Shown here one piece after another: positions 7,816 to 17,261 of a stretch of 64,000 nt of DNA. The translations under genes and the position numbers were made by a program. The stretch is from Bradyrhizobium sp. BR 10289 (lineage in GTDB: Bacteria; Pseudomonadota; Alphaproteobacteria; Rhizobiales; Xanthobacteraceae), in assembly GCF_019455385.1 (NCBI RefSeq), contig NZ_JACOFR010000001.1, positions 124,001-188,000 of the forward strand, written 5' to 3'. The notes under the pieces are model-generated. The model was not told the origin of the DNA. It worked only from the letters and a program-made list of their open reading frames with translations, and searched no databases. Position 1 is the first letter of the stretch, and every line of letters begins with the position of its first letter.

Positions 7816-9249
7816 ATGGTCACGGAGATTGCGGCAACCAGCCTGTTCCGTGGTCATGATCTCGGCGTCAGCGACAATGTCGTGCTGCGGCACGACGACG
7901 GTATCATCACCGAGATATCGGAAGGAGCGGAGGCCGGCCCGCGTTCCTTTGTCATTCCGGCCTTCGTCAATGCCCATGACCACGCCCGCGCCACAGCATC
8001 GTCCTTCGGCGCGGTCGGCATGCCCTTGGAGAACTGGATCCTGCGGACGGCGCTCGGCACGCCAGTCGATCCCTATCTGACAGCCGCGTCCGCGCTGGCC
8101 CGTTCCGCCAGGGCAGGCTGCGCTGCCATGATGGTGCATTACACCCGCCCGAGCGGGATGATGCCCTTGCTGGATGAGGTCAAAGCCATTGCGCGGGCCG
8201 CGTCCGATGTCGGTATCCGCATCGCCTTTGCGCTCGCCGTGCGCGACCAGAATCCGATCGTCTATGGCGATGCAGAGCCGATGCTTTCGGGTCTTGCTGG
8301 CGACGACCGCAAGACGATCGAAGACCTGTTCGTCCGCGCGCCGATGTCGCCCAAGGCCTACATCGAGCTGACCGACGTGATTTGGGAAGCTATCGCCGGC
8401 CCGATGGTGGATGTGCAGCTCGGACCCGCTGGCGTGCAATGGTGTTCGAAGCCGCTGCTGGAGGCGGTCGCGGAAAACTCGGCGCGGACCGGCCGCCGCA
8501 TCCACATGCATCTGTTGGAGACCGTGTACCAGCGCGCCTGGGCCGATCAGAACTTTCCCGACATGGTGCGGTGGCTGCGCGACGTCGGCTTTCTCTCGGA
8601 ACGCCTGACGCTGGCGCACTGCATCCACGCTCGCCCGGACGAGCTGGAGATGATCGCGGCCTCCGGCGCACGCATCGTCACCAATTTCAGCTCGAACATG
8701 CATCTGCGCTCGGGCCTTGCCCCGATCGCCGCCGCGCATCGATGCGGCTGCTCCGTCACTGTGGGCGTCGACGGGCTGGCGCTGGACGAGGACGACGACA
8801 TTTTGCGCGAAATGCGACTGGTGCACATGGTCCATGGCGGCGTCGGCTTCAAGGCGACGTGGACGCCGGCCGAGATGTTCGCGCTCGCCATCCGCAATGG
8901 CCGTCGCGCCACCGGCGCGCCAGGCAATGGTGAGCTCGTCGCGGGCAATCCCGCCGATTACGTCGTGATCGATCTCGACCGGCTCGACCGCGACCGGATC
9001 ATGACGGTCGATCCCATGGCGCTGCTGTTCGCGCGGGGGAACGCATCGCTGGTGAAAGAGGTCGTCGTCGCCGGCAAGACGATCGTGCGGAACGGGGCAT
9101 GTGCCGGCGTTGATCTGCCCGCGATAGATCAGGAATTGCGGGAGATGTACCGCGCCAATGTTGGCAAGCTCGAAGGCTTCCAGCGTATCTGGCCGCCGCT
9201 GTCGGAGCGGCTCTCCGAATGGTTCGAGCGGCAGCTCGCCTGCGAGTAG
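7816..9249 (+). CDS. Amidohydrolase family protein (ATZ/TRZ or guanine deaminase-like)
   Basis: 477 residues. The metal-binding elements are complete: NAHDH near residue 55, HMHLLET, LAHCIH, and an Asp in VGVDGLALDED, followed by a C-terminal composite beta domain (GELVAGNPADYVVID). This set fits hydrolytic deaminases and chlorohydrolase-like enzymes acting on N-heterocycles. It follows the binding protein by 16 bases with a GGAGG site, so it is the last gene of the importer operon. It probably acts on the imported compound. It is distinct from the other amidohydrolase at 2311-3552, which has an Asn at its Asp site. Confidence 0.85.
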   Translation: MVTEIAATSLFRGHDLGVSDNVVLRHDDGIITEISEGAEAGPRSFVIPAFVNAHDHARATASSFGAVGMPLENWILRTALGTPVDPYLTAASALARSARAGCAAMMVHYTRPSGMMPLLDEVKAIARAASDVGIRIAFALAVRDQNPIVYGDAEPMLSGLAGDDRKTIEDLFVRAPMSPKAYIELTDVIWEAIAGPMVDVQLGPAGVQWCSKPLLEAVAENSARTGRRIHMHLLETVYQRAWADQNFPDMVRWLRDVGFLSERLTLAHCIHARPDELEMIAASGARIVTNFSSNMHLRSGLAPIAAAHRCGCSVTVGVDGLALDEDDDILREMRLVHMVHGGVGFKATWTPAEMFALAIRNGRRATGAPGNGELVAGNPADYVVIDLDRLDRDRIMTVDPMALLFARGNASLVKEVVVAGKTIVRNGACAGVDLPAIDQELREMYRANVGKLEGFQRIWPPLSERLSEWFERQLACE

Positions 9250-9314
9250 GGCGGGCACCTTAGTTCGGCCGTGAATGGGGAGCGCTCAGGTGGAACCTCC
9301 CCTGAATTGTATTT

Positions 9315-9385
9315 GTATCGATAGCTAATCGCCAATTCGTGATCGGCGTGATGATTGCGACCTAATAATTCGTATCCTATCTAAT
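9315..9385 (+). promoter_or_regulatory. Candidate MarR operator pair before the efflux operon
   Basis: Two similar elements lie in the 140-base gap upstream of the MarR gene: GTATCGATAGCTAAT (9315-9329) and GTATCCTATCTAAT (9372-9385), the second ending 4 bases before the ATG. They differ by a single-base gap and two substitutions. A MarR protein commonly represses its own operon through such paired AT-rich sites; assignment is by position only. Confidence 0.4.
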
Positions 9386-9389
9386 TGGC

Positions 9390-9863
9390 ATGTCGCCCTC
9401 GCAAGCTCATATCCACGGCGAAATCGGCCGGCTGATCGCGCGTCTTGCCCGCATCTGGCGGCGGGAGTCGGATCAGGCGCTGTCTGAGCACGGCCTGTCC
9501 TATGCAACCGCGATCCCGCTGCTGGTGCTGTCGCGCCAGGGCGAGAACGTGCGGCAGGGCGTGCTCGCCGACGAGCTCGGCATCGAGGGACCCTCGCTGG
9601 TCCGGCTGATCGACCTGCTTCAGGAAGAGGGCTTGGTCGAGCGCCGGGAGGACCCGACAGACCGGCGTGCCAAGACACTCCATCTCACGCGGGCGGGCGA
9701 GGCCAAGGTCGAGGAGACCAACAGGGTGCTGCGGCGCGTCCGGGCCAGCCTCTTGAAGGATATCCCGCCCGAGGAACTTGCGATCACCTTCGAGACTCTT
9801 CAGCGCATAGAGCAGCGGGGCAGCCGCCTGCAAGCCGGCAAGACCGGTTCCGAGACGAACTAG
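9390..9863 (+). CDS. MarR-family transcriptional regulator
   Basis: 157 residues with the MarR winged helix: GVLADELGIEGPSLVRLIDLLQEEGLVERREDPTDRRAK is the recognition helix plus wing (about residues 55-92), ending in the DRR motif typical of the family. N- and C-terminal helices would form the dimer. The stop is 2 bases before the start of the FUSC transporter, so it heads the efflux operon and most likely represses it until an aromatic acid or similar ligand binds. A strong ribosome site is not evident. Confidence 0.9.
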   Translation: MSPSQAHIHGEIGRLIARLARIWRRESDQALSEHGLSYATAIPLLVLSRQGENVRQGVLADELGIEGPSLVRLIDLLQEEGLVERREDPTDRRAKTLHLTRAGEAKVEETNRVLRRVRASLLKDIPPEELAITFETLQRIEQRGSRLQAGKTGSETN

Positions 9864-9865
9864 CG

Positions 9866-11914
9866 ATGCACAGGAATGAGCCGTTCCTGGTCCGCCATGC
9901 GGACCTCGTTTTCGCATTGAAGACGTTTGCCGCGTCGATACTGGCGCTCGTCATCGCGCTCGCGATGGATTTGCCGCGGCCTTATTGGGCGATGGCGACC
10001 GTCTACATCACCTCGCAGCCGCTCGCCGGCGCGACCAGCTCGAAGGCTTTCTTCCGCGTGATCGGCACGTTCGTCGGCGCGTCCATGACGGTGGCGCTGG
10101 TGCCGAACCTGATCGATGCGCCGGAACTCCTGTGCCTCGCCATCGCGCTCTGGGTCGGGCTCTGCCTTTATCTCTCGCTGCTCGACGGCACGCCGCGCAG
10201 CTACGTCTTCATGCTGGCGGGATACACGGTGGCGCTGATCGGCTTTCCCGCGGTGTCCGAACCCGGCGCCATCTTCGACACCGCGGTCTCGCGGGTCGAG
10301 GAGATTTCGCTCGGTATCATCTGCGCCAGCCTCGTCTCGACCATCGTCTTTCCCCGCAGCGTCGCGCCCGCGGTCGCAAGCCGCGTCGATCTCTGGTTGG
10401 CCGATGCGCAGCGCCTCAGCCAGGCGGTGCTGCTGCGCGAGGGCAGCAGCGAATCCCGCCGTCCCCGGCGTCTCAAGCTTGCGACCGACATCGTCGAGAT
10501 CGACACGCTCTCCACCCATCTCGCCTATGACCGGCTGACCGACCGCAATGCGGTGACCGGCCTCGGTGAAATCCGGCTGCGCATGTTGATGCTGCTCCCG
10601 GTAATCGCATCGCTGGAGGACCGGCTGGCGGCGCTGGGGGAGGAGGCCTTGCGCCGGCGGCCCGAACTGAGGCGGCTGCTGGAGGATCTCGCGCAGTGGA
10701 TCGTGAGTGACGTCAGCGCGCGGCAGCCGGCCGAGCGCATCCGGGCCATGATCACGGAGCAGCAGGCGGTGCTCGATGACCGCGCTGACTGGGAGCGGAT
10801 CATCACCACCAGCCTGCTGTCGCGGCTGCGCGAGCTGGTCGACCTCTCGCGCGACTGCCGCGCGCTGACTGAAGCAATCGCGGAGAACCGCAATATCTCC
10901 ACCGTCGATCTGGCGTTTCATTCCGAGGCGGGCGCCGCGCCCGTGCGCCATCGCGACCGCGGCCTTGCGCTGTGGTCGGCGGCAGGAGCTGCCACCGCCA
11001 TCCTGATCTGCTGCGCGTTCTGGATCGGCACCGGCTGGCCGGACGGCGCCTCGGCGCCGATGATGGCGGCCGTTGCCTGCTCGTTCTTTGCCGCGCAGGA
11101 CGAGCCGGCGCGCTTCATCCGCAGCTTCGGCCTGTGGTCGCTGGTCGCCATCGTGATCGTCGCCATCTATCTGTTCGCGGTGGTGCCCGCGATCTCCCAT
11201 CTCGAGGTCCTGATCGTAGCGCTGGCGCCGCCCTTCCTGCTCTATGGCTTCCTGATCGGCCGCCCCACCACGGCGGGCACCGGCCTGGCGCTCGCGGCCA
11301 ATACCGCGACCCTGCTCGCGATCCAGTCGACCTACAGCGCGGATTTCGCCTCCTACGCCAATTCCGCCGTCGCCTTCTTCGTCGGCGTCGTCATCGCCGA
11401 GATCGTGACACGGATCGCGCGCGGCGTCGGCGCCGAGTGGATCGCCAATCGCCTGGTGCTGTCGAGCTGGATCACGATCGCGGTCGCCGCCGAACGCCGC
11501 GGCAAGCGCGACCGCGCGGAGTTCGCAGGCCTGATGCTGCACCGGCTCGGGCTGCTGGTGCAGCGGATCGCCGTCCTCTCGGAGAGCAATCGCCGCGACA
11601 CCGACAGCCTCGTCCAGCTCCGCATCGGCATCAACATCATCGACCTGCGCCGCGCCCGCTATGGCCTTGCGGCGTCCACCATTGCCGTCATCGACGACAT
11701 GCTCGACCAGCTCGCCATCGCCTGCCGCGGCTATGCCGGGGGCGGAATGCCGGCCGAGTTGCTGGCAAGCGTCGACCGGGCCCTGGCGCAGGCGGTGAAA
11801 GATCCCAATGACAGCGCGCGCGAAGACGCCCTGATCGGTCTCGTCGGCATCCGCCGCGGCCTGTTCCCGGGTGCGCCGGCCTACCGGCCGCGCGCCGAAA
11901 GTGTTGCGGCATGA
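9866..11914 (+). CDS. FUSC-family inner-membrane efflux transporter (AaeB/fusaric acid resistance-like)
   Basis: 682 residues in the usual AaeB layout: a membrane block of about six helices in residues 12-160, a cytoplasmic helical region of about 180 residues, then a second membrane block around residues 355-520 and a soluble tail. The first block contains the family segment RPYWAMATVYITSQPLAGAT. It works with the DUF1656 and HlyD partners to export aromatic acids or related inhibitors. It overlaps the next gene by 4 bases (ATGA). The substrate is inferred from the family only. Confidence 0.9.
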   Translation: MHRNEPFLVRHADLVFALKTFAASILALVIALAMDLPRPYWAMATVYITSQPLAGATSSKAFFRVIGTFVGASMTVALVPNLIDAPELLCLAIALWVGLCLYLSLLDGTPRSYVFMLAGYTVALIGFPAVSEPGAIFDTAVSRVEEISLGIICASLVSTIVFPRSVAPAVASRVDLWLADAQRLSQAVLLREGSSESRRPRRLKLATDIVEIDTLSTHLAYDRLTDRNAVTGLGEIRLRMLMLLPVIASLEDRLAALGEEALRRRPELRRLLEDLAQWIVSDVSARQPAERIRAMITEQQAVLDDRADWERIITTSLLSRLRELVDLSRDCRALTEAIAENRNISTVDLAFHSEAGAAPVRHRDRGLALWSAAGAATAILICCAFWIGTGWPDGASAPMMAAVACSFFAAQDEPARFIRSFGLWSLVAIVIVAIYLFAVVPAISHLEVLIVALAPPFLLYGFLIGRPTTAGTGLALAANTATLLAIQSTYSADFASYANSAVAFFVGVVIAEIVTRIARGVGAEWIANRLVLSSWITIAVAAERRGKRDRAEFAGLMLHRLGLLVQRIAVLSESNRRDTDSLVQLRIGINIIDLRRARYGLAASTIAVIDDMLDQLAIACRGYAGGGMPAELLASVDRALAQAVKDPNDSAREDALIGLVGIRRGLFPGAPAYRPRAESVAA

Positions 11915-12117
11915 GATATGTGATCGACATCTATGGCGTGCTCGTGCCTTCGCTGCTGCTCTGGATCATTATCGCCTACGTTCTCAGCGCGATTCTGCGG
12001 CGCTTGATGCAGCGCTTCGACCTCTACCGGCTGGTCTGGCACCGCGCGCTGTTCGATTTCGCCATTTTCATCTGCCTGCTCGGCGGTGTCGTCTATCTCT
12101 CGGAGCATCTCTCATGA
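11911..12117 (+). CDS. DUF1656 small membrane protein (AaeX-like)
   Basis: 68 residues with two hydrophobic stretches (about 8-28 and 45-62). The short DIYGVLVPSLLLW opening is typical of DUF1656/AaeX proteins, which always accompany AaeAB-type efflux systems. It overlaps both neighbours by 4 bases (ATGA at each end), so the three transporter genes are tightly coupled. Confidence 0.9.
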   Translation: MRYVIDIYGVLVPSLLLWIIIAYVLSAILRRLMQRFDLYRLVWHRALFDFAIFICLLGGVVYLSEHLS

Positions 12118-12980
12118 AGGGGAATTTCGCCTGGCTCGGCCGCCTCGCGCTGACCGTGCTCGCCGTGATCGCGGCGCTTGGCGTCGGCCGTGAGCTCTGG
12201 GTCTATTACATGGAATCGCCATGGACCCGCGATGGCCGCGTCCGCGCCGACGTGGTGCAGGTTGCGCCCGACGTCTCCGGCTTCGTCACCGAGGTGCTGG
12301 TCAAGGACAACCAGAAGGTCCGCCGCGGCGATGTGCTGTTCCGGATCGATCGCGAGCGCTTTGCGCTGGCGCTGCGGCAGGCCGATGCGTCGGTCGCGGG
12401 CCATCAGGCCACGCTCGACCAGGCCAATGCCGATCTGAAGCGCTACAGCGCGTTGACCACCGATGCAGTGTCGCAGCAGAAGCAGGAGCAGGTGCTGGCG
12501 ACCCAGCTCCAGGCCAAGGCGTCGTTCGATGCTGCCGTCGCAGATCGTGCCGTCGCCCAGCTCAACCTCGACCGCAGCGAGGTCCATGCCTCCGTCAACG
12601 GCGTGATTACCAACATGGATCTGCGCCCCGGCGCCTATGTCACGGCCGGCAAGGGCGTGATGGCGCTGGTCGACACCGACACGCTACATGTCGAAGGCTA
12701 TTTCGAGGAAACAAAGCTCGCGCGTATCCGCATCGGCGACAAGGTGCAGGTCCGCCTGATGGGCGAGAAGGTCACGCTCTCCGGCCGTGTCGAAAGCATC
12801 GCCGCCGGCATCGAGGACCGCGACCGCGCGGAAGGTGCGAGCCTGCTGGCCAACGTCAATCCCACCTTCAGTTGGGTGCGGCTGGCCCAGCGCGTCCCGG
12901 TGCGCATTGCGCTGGACCCGGTGCCTGATGCGCTGTCGCTGGTTGCCGGGCGGTCAGCGACGGTCGAGGTGCTGAATTAG
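12114..12980 (+). CDS. HlyD-family periplasmic adaptor (AaeA-like)
   Basis: 288 residues. One N-terminal membrane anchor (about 8-28) is followed by the split biotinyl-lipoyl domain (VVQVAPDVSGFVTEVLVKDN and VNGVITNMDLRPGAYV), a coiled-coil hairpin of heptads around residues 90-150, and a beta-barrel domain. Such adaptors link the inner-membrane FUSC pump to the outer membrane. The ATG at 12114 overlaps the DUF1656 stop; the frame is open upstream inside other genes, so this start is preferred. No outer-membrane channel gene is adjacent. Confidence 0.9.
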   Translation: MKGNFAWLGRLALTVLAVIAALGVGRELWVYYMESPWTRDGRVRADVVQVAPDVSGFVTEVLVKDNQKVRRGDVLFRIDRERFALALRQADASVAGHQATLDQANADLKRYSALTTDAVSQQKQEQVLATQLQAKASFDAAVADRAVAQLNLDRSEVHASVNGVITNMDLRPGAYVTAGKGVMALVDTDTLHVEGYFEETKLARIRIGDKVQVRLMGEKVTLSGRVESIAAGIEDRDRAEGASLLANVNPTFSWVRLAQRVPVRIALDPVPDALSLVAGRSATVEVLN

Positions 12981-12997
12981 GCTGTCGTAAGGGGAGA

Positions 12998-13095
12998 AAT
13001 CGTAGGGTGGGCAAAGGCGCACTTGCGCCGTGCCCACGATCTCTACAATACGGCAACAGGTGCGTGGGCACGCTTCGCTTCGCCCACCCTACGAT
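12998..13095. repeat. Intergenic palindromic repeat, GTAGGGTGGGC family
   Basis: A roughly 98-base inverted repeat. CGTAGGGTGGGC at 13001-13012 pairs with GCCCACCCTACG at 13082-13093, and each arm continues with a related inner palindrome around GTGCCCAC. A degenerate copy occurs at 22341-22434. Repeats of this type are scattered between Bradyrhizobium genes. It could act as a terminator for the converging efflux operon and acyl-CoA dehydrogenase gene. Confidence 0.75.
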
Positions 13096-13122
13096 ACCGC
13101 GTTTTCAGCAAACGCAGTGCTC

Positions 13123-14334
13123 TTAAGCATTCGAATATTTCTTCAGCTCGAACCGCGCGATCTGGTTTCGGTGCACCTCGTCCGGGCCATCCGCCAGCCG
13201 CAGCAGACGTGCCGTCGCATAGGCCTGCGTCAAACCGAAATCGTTCGACGTGCCGCCGCCGCCATGGGCCTGGATCGCCCAGTCGATGATCTGGCAGGCC
13301 ATGTTGGGCACGGCGACCTTGATCATCGCGATCTCCGCTTTCGCCACCTTGTTGCCGACCGTGTCCATCGCATAGGCCGCGTTCAGCGTTAGCAGCCGGG
13401 CCTGCTCGATCATGATGCGGGCTTCCGCGATGCGCTCCTGCGTCACCGTCTGCTCGGAGACCGGCTTGCCGAAGGCGACGCGGCTACGGACGCGGCGGCA
13501 CATCTTTTCCAGCGTGCGTTCGGACAGGCCAATCAGCCGCATGCAATGATGGATGCGGCCGGGGCCGAGGCGGCCCTGCGCGATCTCGAAGCCGCGGCCT
13601 TCGCCGAGCAACATGTTCTCCTTCGGGACCCGCACATTGGTGAAGACGACTTCGGACGCGCGATCGGGCACGCCGTAGAAGCCGAAAACCGGCAGGGGCC
13701 GCTTCACCTCGATGCCCGGCGTATCCATCGGCACCAGGATCATGGATTGCTGCTTGTGGCGGTCGGCATTGTCAGGATCGGTCTTGCCCATGAAGATGCA
13801 GATCTTGCAGCGCGGGTCAGTCGCATTGGTCGTGTACCATTTGCGGCCGTTGATGACGTAATGGTCACCGTCGCGGACGATCGAGCTTTCGATGTTGGTC
13901 GCATCGGACGATGCCACTGCCGGCTCGGTCATCGCAAAGCATGAACGGATCTCGCCCGCGAGCAGCGGCTTCAGCCAGCGCTCCTTGTCCTTCTCGCTGC
14001 CGTAGCGTTCCAGCACCTCCATGTTGCCGGTGTCGGGCGCCGAGCAGTTGAACACCTCGGGCGCGAGGTGCGAACGGCCCATGACCTCGCAGAGCGGGGC
14101 ATATTCGAGATTGGTCAGGCCGGCACCGTGGCTGGACTCCGGCAGGAACAGATTCCACAGACCTTCCGCGCGTGCCAGCGGCTTCAATTCCTCGACGACG
14201 GGATAGACCTTCCATGGCCCGAGCTCTTCCGCCTCGCGATAGAAGCGTTCCTCGTTCGGATAGATGTGCCGGTCCATGAAGCTATCGAGCTTGCGCTTGA
14301 GCTCGGCGACTTTCGGCGACATCGGGTAGAGCAT
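13123..14334 (-). CDS. Acyl-CoA dehydrogenase family protein
   Basis: 403 residues with the three-domain acyl-CoA dehydrogenase fold. Visible features are the FAD/substrate segment [16 protein letters not shown] (about 140-155), the beta-domain motif [11 protein letters not shown], and the C-terminal helical domain with [11 protein letters not shown] and [12 protein letters not shown]. This matches long-chain/ACAD10-11-like members and the family's usual length. The ATG at 14334 was chosen for its AAGGAGA ribosome site; the frame extends upstream without homology. It follows the GH172-like gene by 28 bases and the acyl-CoA ligase lies further upstream on the same strand, so a fatty or aliphatic acid degradation operon is likely. 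Confidence 0.92.
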   Translation of the reverse strand: MLYPMSPKVAELKRKLDSFMDRHIYPNEERFYREAEELGPWKVYPVVEELKPLARAEGLWNLFLPESSHGAGLTNLEYAPLCEVMGRSHLAPEVFNCSAPDTGNMEVLERYGSEKDKERWLKPLLAGEIRSCFAMTEPAVASSDATNIESSIVRDGDHYVINGRKWYTTNATDPRCKICIFMGKTDPDNADRHKQQSMILVPMDTPGIEVKRPLPVFGFYGVPDRASEVVFTNVRVPKENMLLGEGRGFEIAQGRLGPGRIHHCMRLIGLSERTLEKMCRRVRSRVAFGKPVSEQTVTQERIAEARIMIEQARLLTLNAAYAMDTVGNKVAKAEIAMIKVAVPNMACQIIDWAIQAHGGGGTSNDFGLTQAYATARLLRLADGPDEVHRNQIARFELKKYSNA

Positions 14335-14362
14335 CTCAGGTCTCCTTGATCGGCGGCGTGGC

Positions 14363-15472
14363 TTACGCGATTTCGAGATAGTCCGGCCCGGGCAGCTCGG
14401 GGAAGGGCGCCGTCGGCAGCGTCTGGTACCAGAACGCGACGGAGGCGATGTCGTCCTGCAATGGAAGATATTTTCCATCCTTGGCGCCGGGCAGCCAGCC
14501 CAGTGCCTGGATCGTCACGCGCAGATCACTCTGGAAGCGGACGGGGTCGGGGATGTGCCAGCGATACAGGCCGAAGCGCTGCTGCGACTTGTAGACGCCG
14601 TCGGGGCGGATCACCTGCGGCAGGCCGGCATAGGGCGTGGTGAACTCGACGTAGCGGGACTGCGCCTGGCCGGCATGGGCGACATGGGGATCGAAATTAT
14701 ACGACCCGCAGAAATAATCCTCGGTGCCGGTGCCGCAGATGGTCGGGAACGCGCCGTCGCCGTCGAGAAAGAACTTGATCTCGCCTTCACCCCACCAGCC
14801 GTTATTGTGGACGCCCCAGGCCATGTAGGTGCCGACATAATGGCCCGCGCCCTTGACGCCATCGAGGATGGTGTAGACCTCCTTGAAAGGCAGCGGGTTG
14901 GTCCGCCGGAACTGCGCGTGGAAGTAAGCGCAATCTTCCGGCACGTCGGTCAGGGTGTAGTTGATCTGATAGTAGACGGTCAGCTGCTCGTCGCTGCGGT
15001 TCTCCAGCGTGAAGCGCGCGCGCCTGCGGAACGGCATTTCCCAATAGCAGTTGAAGGCGCGGCCGGGATTGACGCAGACCGCGAGCGAGGAGACTTGCGC
15101 AAACTCCTCCCAGCCGCAGGCGAAGAAATCGCCCGCCGGGCATTCCACGCTCGGCTGTTCCTGGTCGTCCCAGTAGATGCGCAGGATCGAATGGCGCAGC
15201 CGGCCGCGCGCCAGCGTCATCCAGATCTGCTGGATCGCGCCCTGGCCCTCGATGTCGGCGAGTGTGAAGGTCGTGCCGGGCTCGATCTGCACATAAGGCG
15301 AGACCTTCCAGCCCTGGCCGAGATCTCGGGCCTGCCGTGCGGCGGGGCCGTCGACGGACATGCCGCCCTTGCCCTTGTCGCCGGTGAAATTCTCGGGGCT
15401 GATCGAGCGCGTCTGCGCCTTCGACAGGCGCGACAGATTGCCGAGATGCAGGCCCAATCCGGAAAACGACAT
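14363..15472 (-). CDS. DUF2961 / GH172-like protein
   Basis: 369 residues matching the DUF2961 family, now known to include GH172 glycoside hydrolases (difructose dianhydride and arabinofuranose-acting enzymes). The two conserved acidic motifs are present: WWGEGEIKF (Glu229 and Glu231) and GTGTEDYF (Glu251), which correspond to the catalytic glutamates of the family. There is no signal peptide, so it is probably cytoplasmic. A GAGGA site precedes the ATG at 15472. Its place between an acyl-CoA ligase and an acyl-CoA dehydrogenase is unexpected for a glycosidase. Catalysis is inferred from the motifs. Confidence 0.8.
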   Translation of the reverse strand: MSFSGLGLHLGNLSRLSKAQTRSISPENFTGDKGKGGMSVDGPAARQARDLGQGWKVSPYVQIEPGTTFTLADIEGQGAIQQIWMTLARGRLRHSILRIYWDDQEQPSVECPAGDFFACGWEEFAQVSSLAVCVNPGRAFNCYWEMPFRRRARFTLENRSDEQLTVYYQINYTLTDVPEDCAYFHAQFRRTNPLPFKEVYTILDGVKGAGHYVGTYMAWGVHNNGWWGEGEIKFFLDGDGAFPTICGTGTEDYFCGSYNFDPHVAHAGQAQSRYVEFTTPYAGLPQVIRPDGVYKSQQRFGLYRWHIPDPVRFQSDLRVTIQALGWLPGAKDGKYLPLQDDIASVAFWYQTLPTAPFPELPGPDYLEIA

Positions 15473-15571
15473 GGTGTCCTCGATAAGGGTGAGCGATGTC
15501 CCGGTATATCGCCGCCGAATTGACCAAAAGATGAAGACGCGCAGCGAAAAGGCCGCGCGATCCTGCGTAGC

Positions 15572-17197
15572 TTATGCGACGCGATACTCCCTGAACTTCT
15601 CGCGCAGCGCCGACTTCAGCACCTTGCCGGTGCCGGTCATCGGAAACTCGTCGAGGAATTCGACAGCATCCGGCATCCACCAGCTCGCGATCCTCGGTCG
15701 CATATGGTCGAGTAGGCTCTTGCCGTCGACGGTCGCGCCTTTCTTGCGGACGACGAGGAGCAGGGGACGCTCCTGCCATTTCTCGTGGCTGATTGCGACG
15801 ACCGCAGCCTGCAGCACGTCGGGATGCGACAGCGCGATGTCCTCGAGCTGGATCGAGGAGATCCACTCGCCGCCGGACTTGATCACGTCCTTGGAGCGGT
15901 CGGTCAGCGTGACGTGGCCCTGGCTGTCGATCACGGCCATGTCGCCGGTGATCAGCCAGCCGTCGCGGTCGAGGCCTTCCTCGAGTTTCATGTAGCCGGA
16001 TGCGACCCAGGGACCCCGGGCACGCAAATGGCCGACGGTCTTGCCGTCGCGCGGCAGCTCATTGCCGGCATCGTCGACGATGCGCAACGCCGTTCCGAAA
16101 CAGGCGCGGCCGGAGACCTGGCGCCGGTCGAACCTCTCCTTGTCGCCGAGATGCTCCGAACCCGGACGCAAGCCCGGCATTGAGCAGCCCAGGGCTTCGG
16201 TCATGCCCCAGGCCTGGATGTAGTCGACATTGTACTCGCGCTTGAGCTTTTCGACCATCGCGCGCGGCGGTGCAGAGCCCGACGACAGCGTTGCGCGCAA
16301 CGCCGTGAATCTGTTGCCGGTGCGTCCGAGCCAGTCGAGCAGGATCAGCCAGAAGCTCGGCACGCCCGCAGCCAGCGTCACCTTCTCGCCTTCGAGCAGC
16401 TCGTAGAGCTTGTCGGGCTCGTAGTTGCGGCCCGGCAACACCAGTTTCGAGCCGGTATAGGGCGCGGTGAACGGCATGTTCCAGCCGTTGCCGTGAAACA
16501 GCGGCGCCATCGGCATCATGACTTCGCGCACGCCTTCGACATGGCCCGGCAGGAAGTCGAAACTGCAGCAGGTCATGGTCTGCAGGATCGCGGCGCGGTG
16601 CGAGTAGATCACGCCCTTCGGATTGCCCGTCGTGCCCGAGGTGTAGCAGATCGTGGAAGCCGATTTTTCGTCGAACTCCGGCCAGGCGAAGCCGGTTTCG
16701 GTTTCTTTCTCAAGAAGCTCCTCGTAGCAATGCACGTTCGCAAGCTTCGTCTCCGGCATCCGCTCGCGCGAGGACATCACGACGTAAGCCTCGACCGTCT
16801 TCAATTGCGGCGCGATCGCCTCGACGATCGGCAGCGTGGCGCGGTCGATGAAGAGCAGGCGGTCTTCGGCGTGGTTGATGATGTAGACGAGCTGCTCGGG
16901 AAACAGTCGCGGATTGACCGTGTGCAGCACATAGCCCATGCCGGGCGCGGCATAGAACATCTCGAAATGGCGGTGGGTATTCCAGGCCAGCGTGCCGACG
17001 CGGTCGCCTTGCGTCATGCCGAGCCGCTTCAGGGCCAGCGCCATGCGCTTGATGCGGGGATGGGCGTCCGCATAGGTGTAGCGGTGGATGTCGCCTTCGA
17101 TCTCGCGCGCGACGATCTCGGCCTCGCCGTGATAGTCGGCGGCATACTGGATCAGGCCGCTGATCAGAAGCGGCATGTCCATCATCAATCCCTGCAT
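15572..17197 (-). CDS. AMP-dependent acyl-CoA synthetase / fatty-acid-CoA ligase
   Basis: 541 residues of the ANL adenylating family. Motifs in order are the P-loop YTSGTTGNPKGVIYSH (about 190-205), QAWGMTE (A5), the DRSKDVIKSGGEW hinge region near residue 430, and the C-terminal catalytic lysine in TGTGKVLKSALR. This activates a carboxylic acid to its CoA thioester with ATP. GGAGGGA lies just before the ATG at 17197. The following acyl-CoA dehydrogenase gene would take the product through beta-oxidation. Chain-length preference cannot be read. Confidence 0.92.
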   Translation of the reverse strand: MQGLMMDMPLLISGLIQYAADYHGEAEIVAREIEGDIHRYTYADAHPRIKRMALALKRLGMTQGDRVGTLAWNTHRHFEMFYAAPGMGYVLHTVNPRLFPEQLVYIINHAEDRLLFIDRATLPIVEAIAPQLKTVEAYVVMSSRERMPETKLANVHCYEELLEKETETGFAWPEFDEKSASTICYTSGTTGNPKGVIYSHRAAILQTMTCCSFDFLPGHVEGVREVMMPMAPLFHGNGWNMPFTAPYTGSKLVLPGRNYEPDKLYELLEGEKVTLAAGVPSFWLILLDWLGRTGNRFTALRATLSSGSAPPRAMVEKLKREYNVDYIQAWGMTEALGCSMPGLRPGSEHLGDKERFDRRQVSGRACFGTALRIVDDAGNELPRDGKTVGHLRARGPWVASGYMKLEEGLDRDGWLITGDMAVIDSQGHVTLTDRSKDVIKSGGEWISSIQLEDIALSHPDVLQAAVVAISHEKWQERPLLLVVRKKGATVDGKSLLDHMRPRIASWWMPDAVEFLDEFPMTGTGKVLKSALREKFREYRVA

Positions 17198-17261
17198 CGT
17201 TCCCTCCAGATCGCCACGTCGTTGCGCAGCGCGCGCTTGTGATTTGCGCGCGAGGTTAGCG

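Noticed and set aside
9860..11542. A long open frame on the minus strand opposite the FUSC gene
   Set aside because: It is rich in Arg, Gly, His and Gln without domain motifs, as expected of antisense frames in GC-rich DNA; the plus strand encodes a clear FUSC protein with matched operon neighbours.
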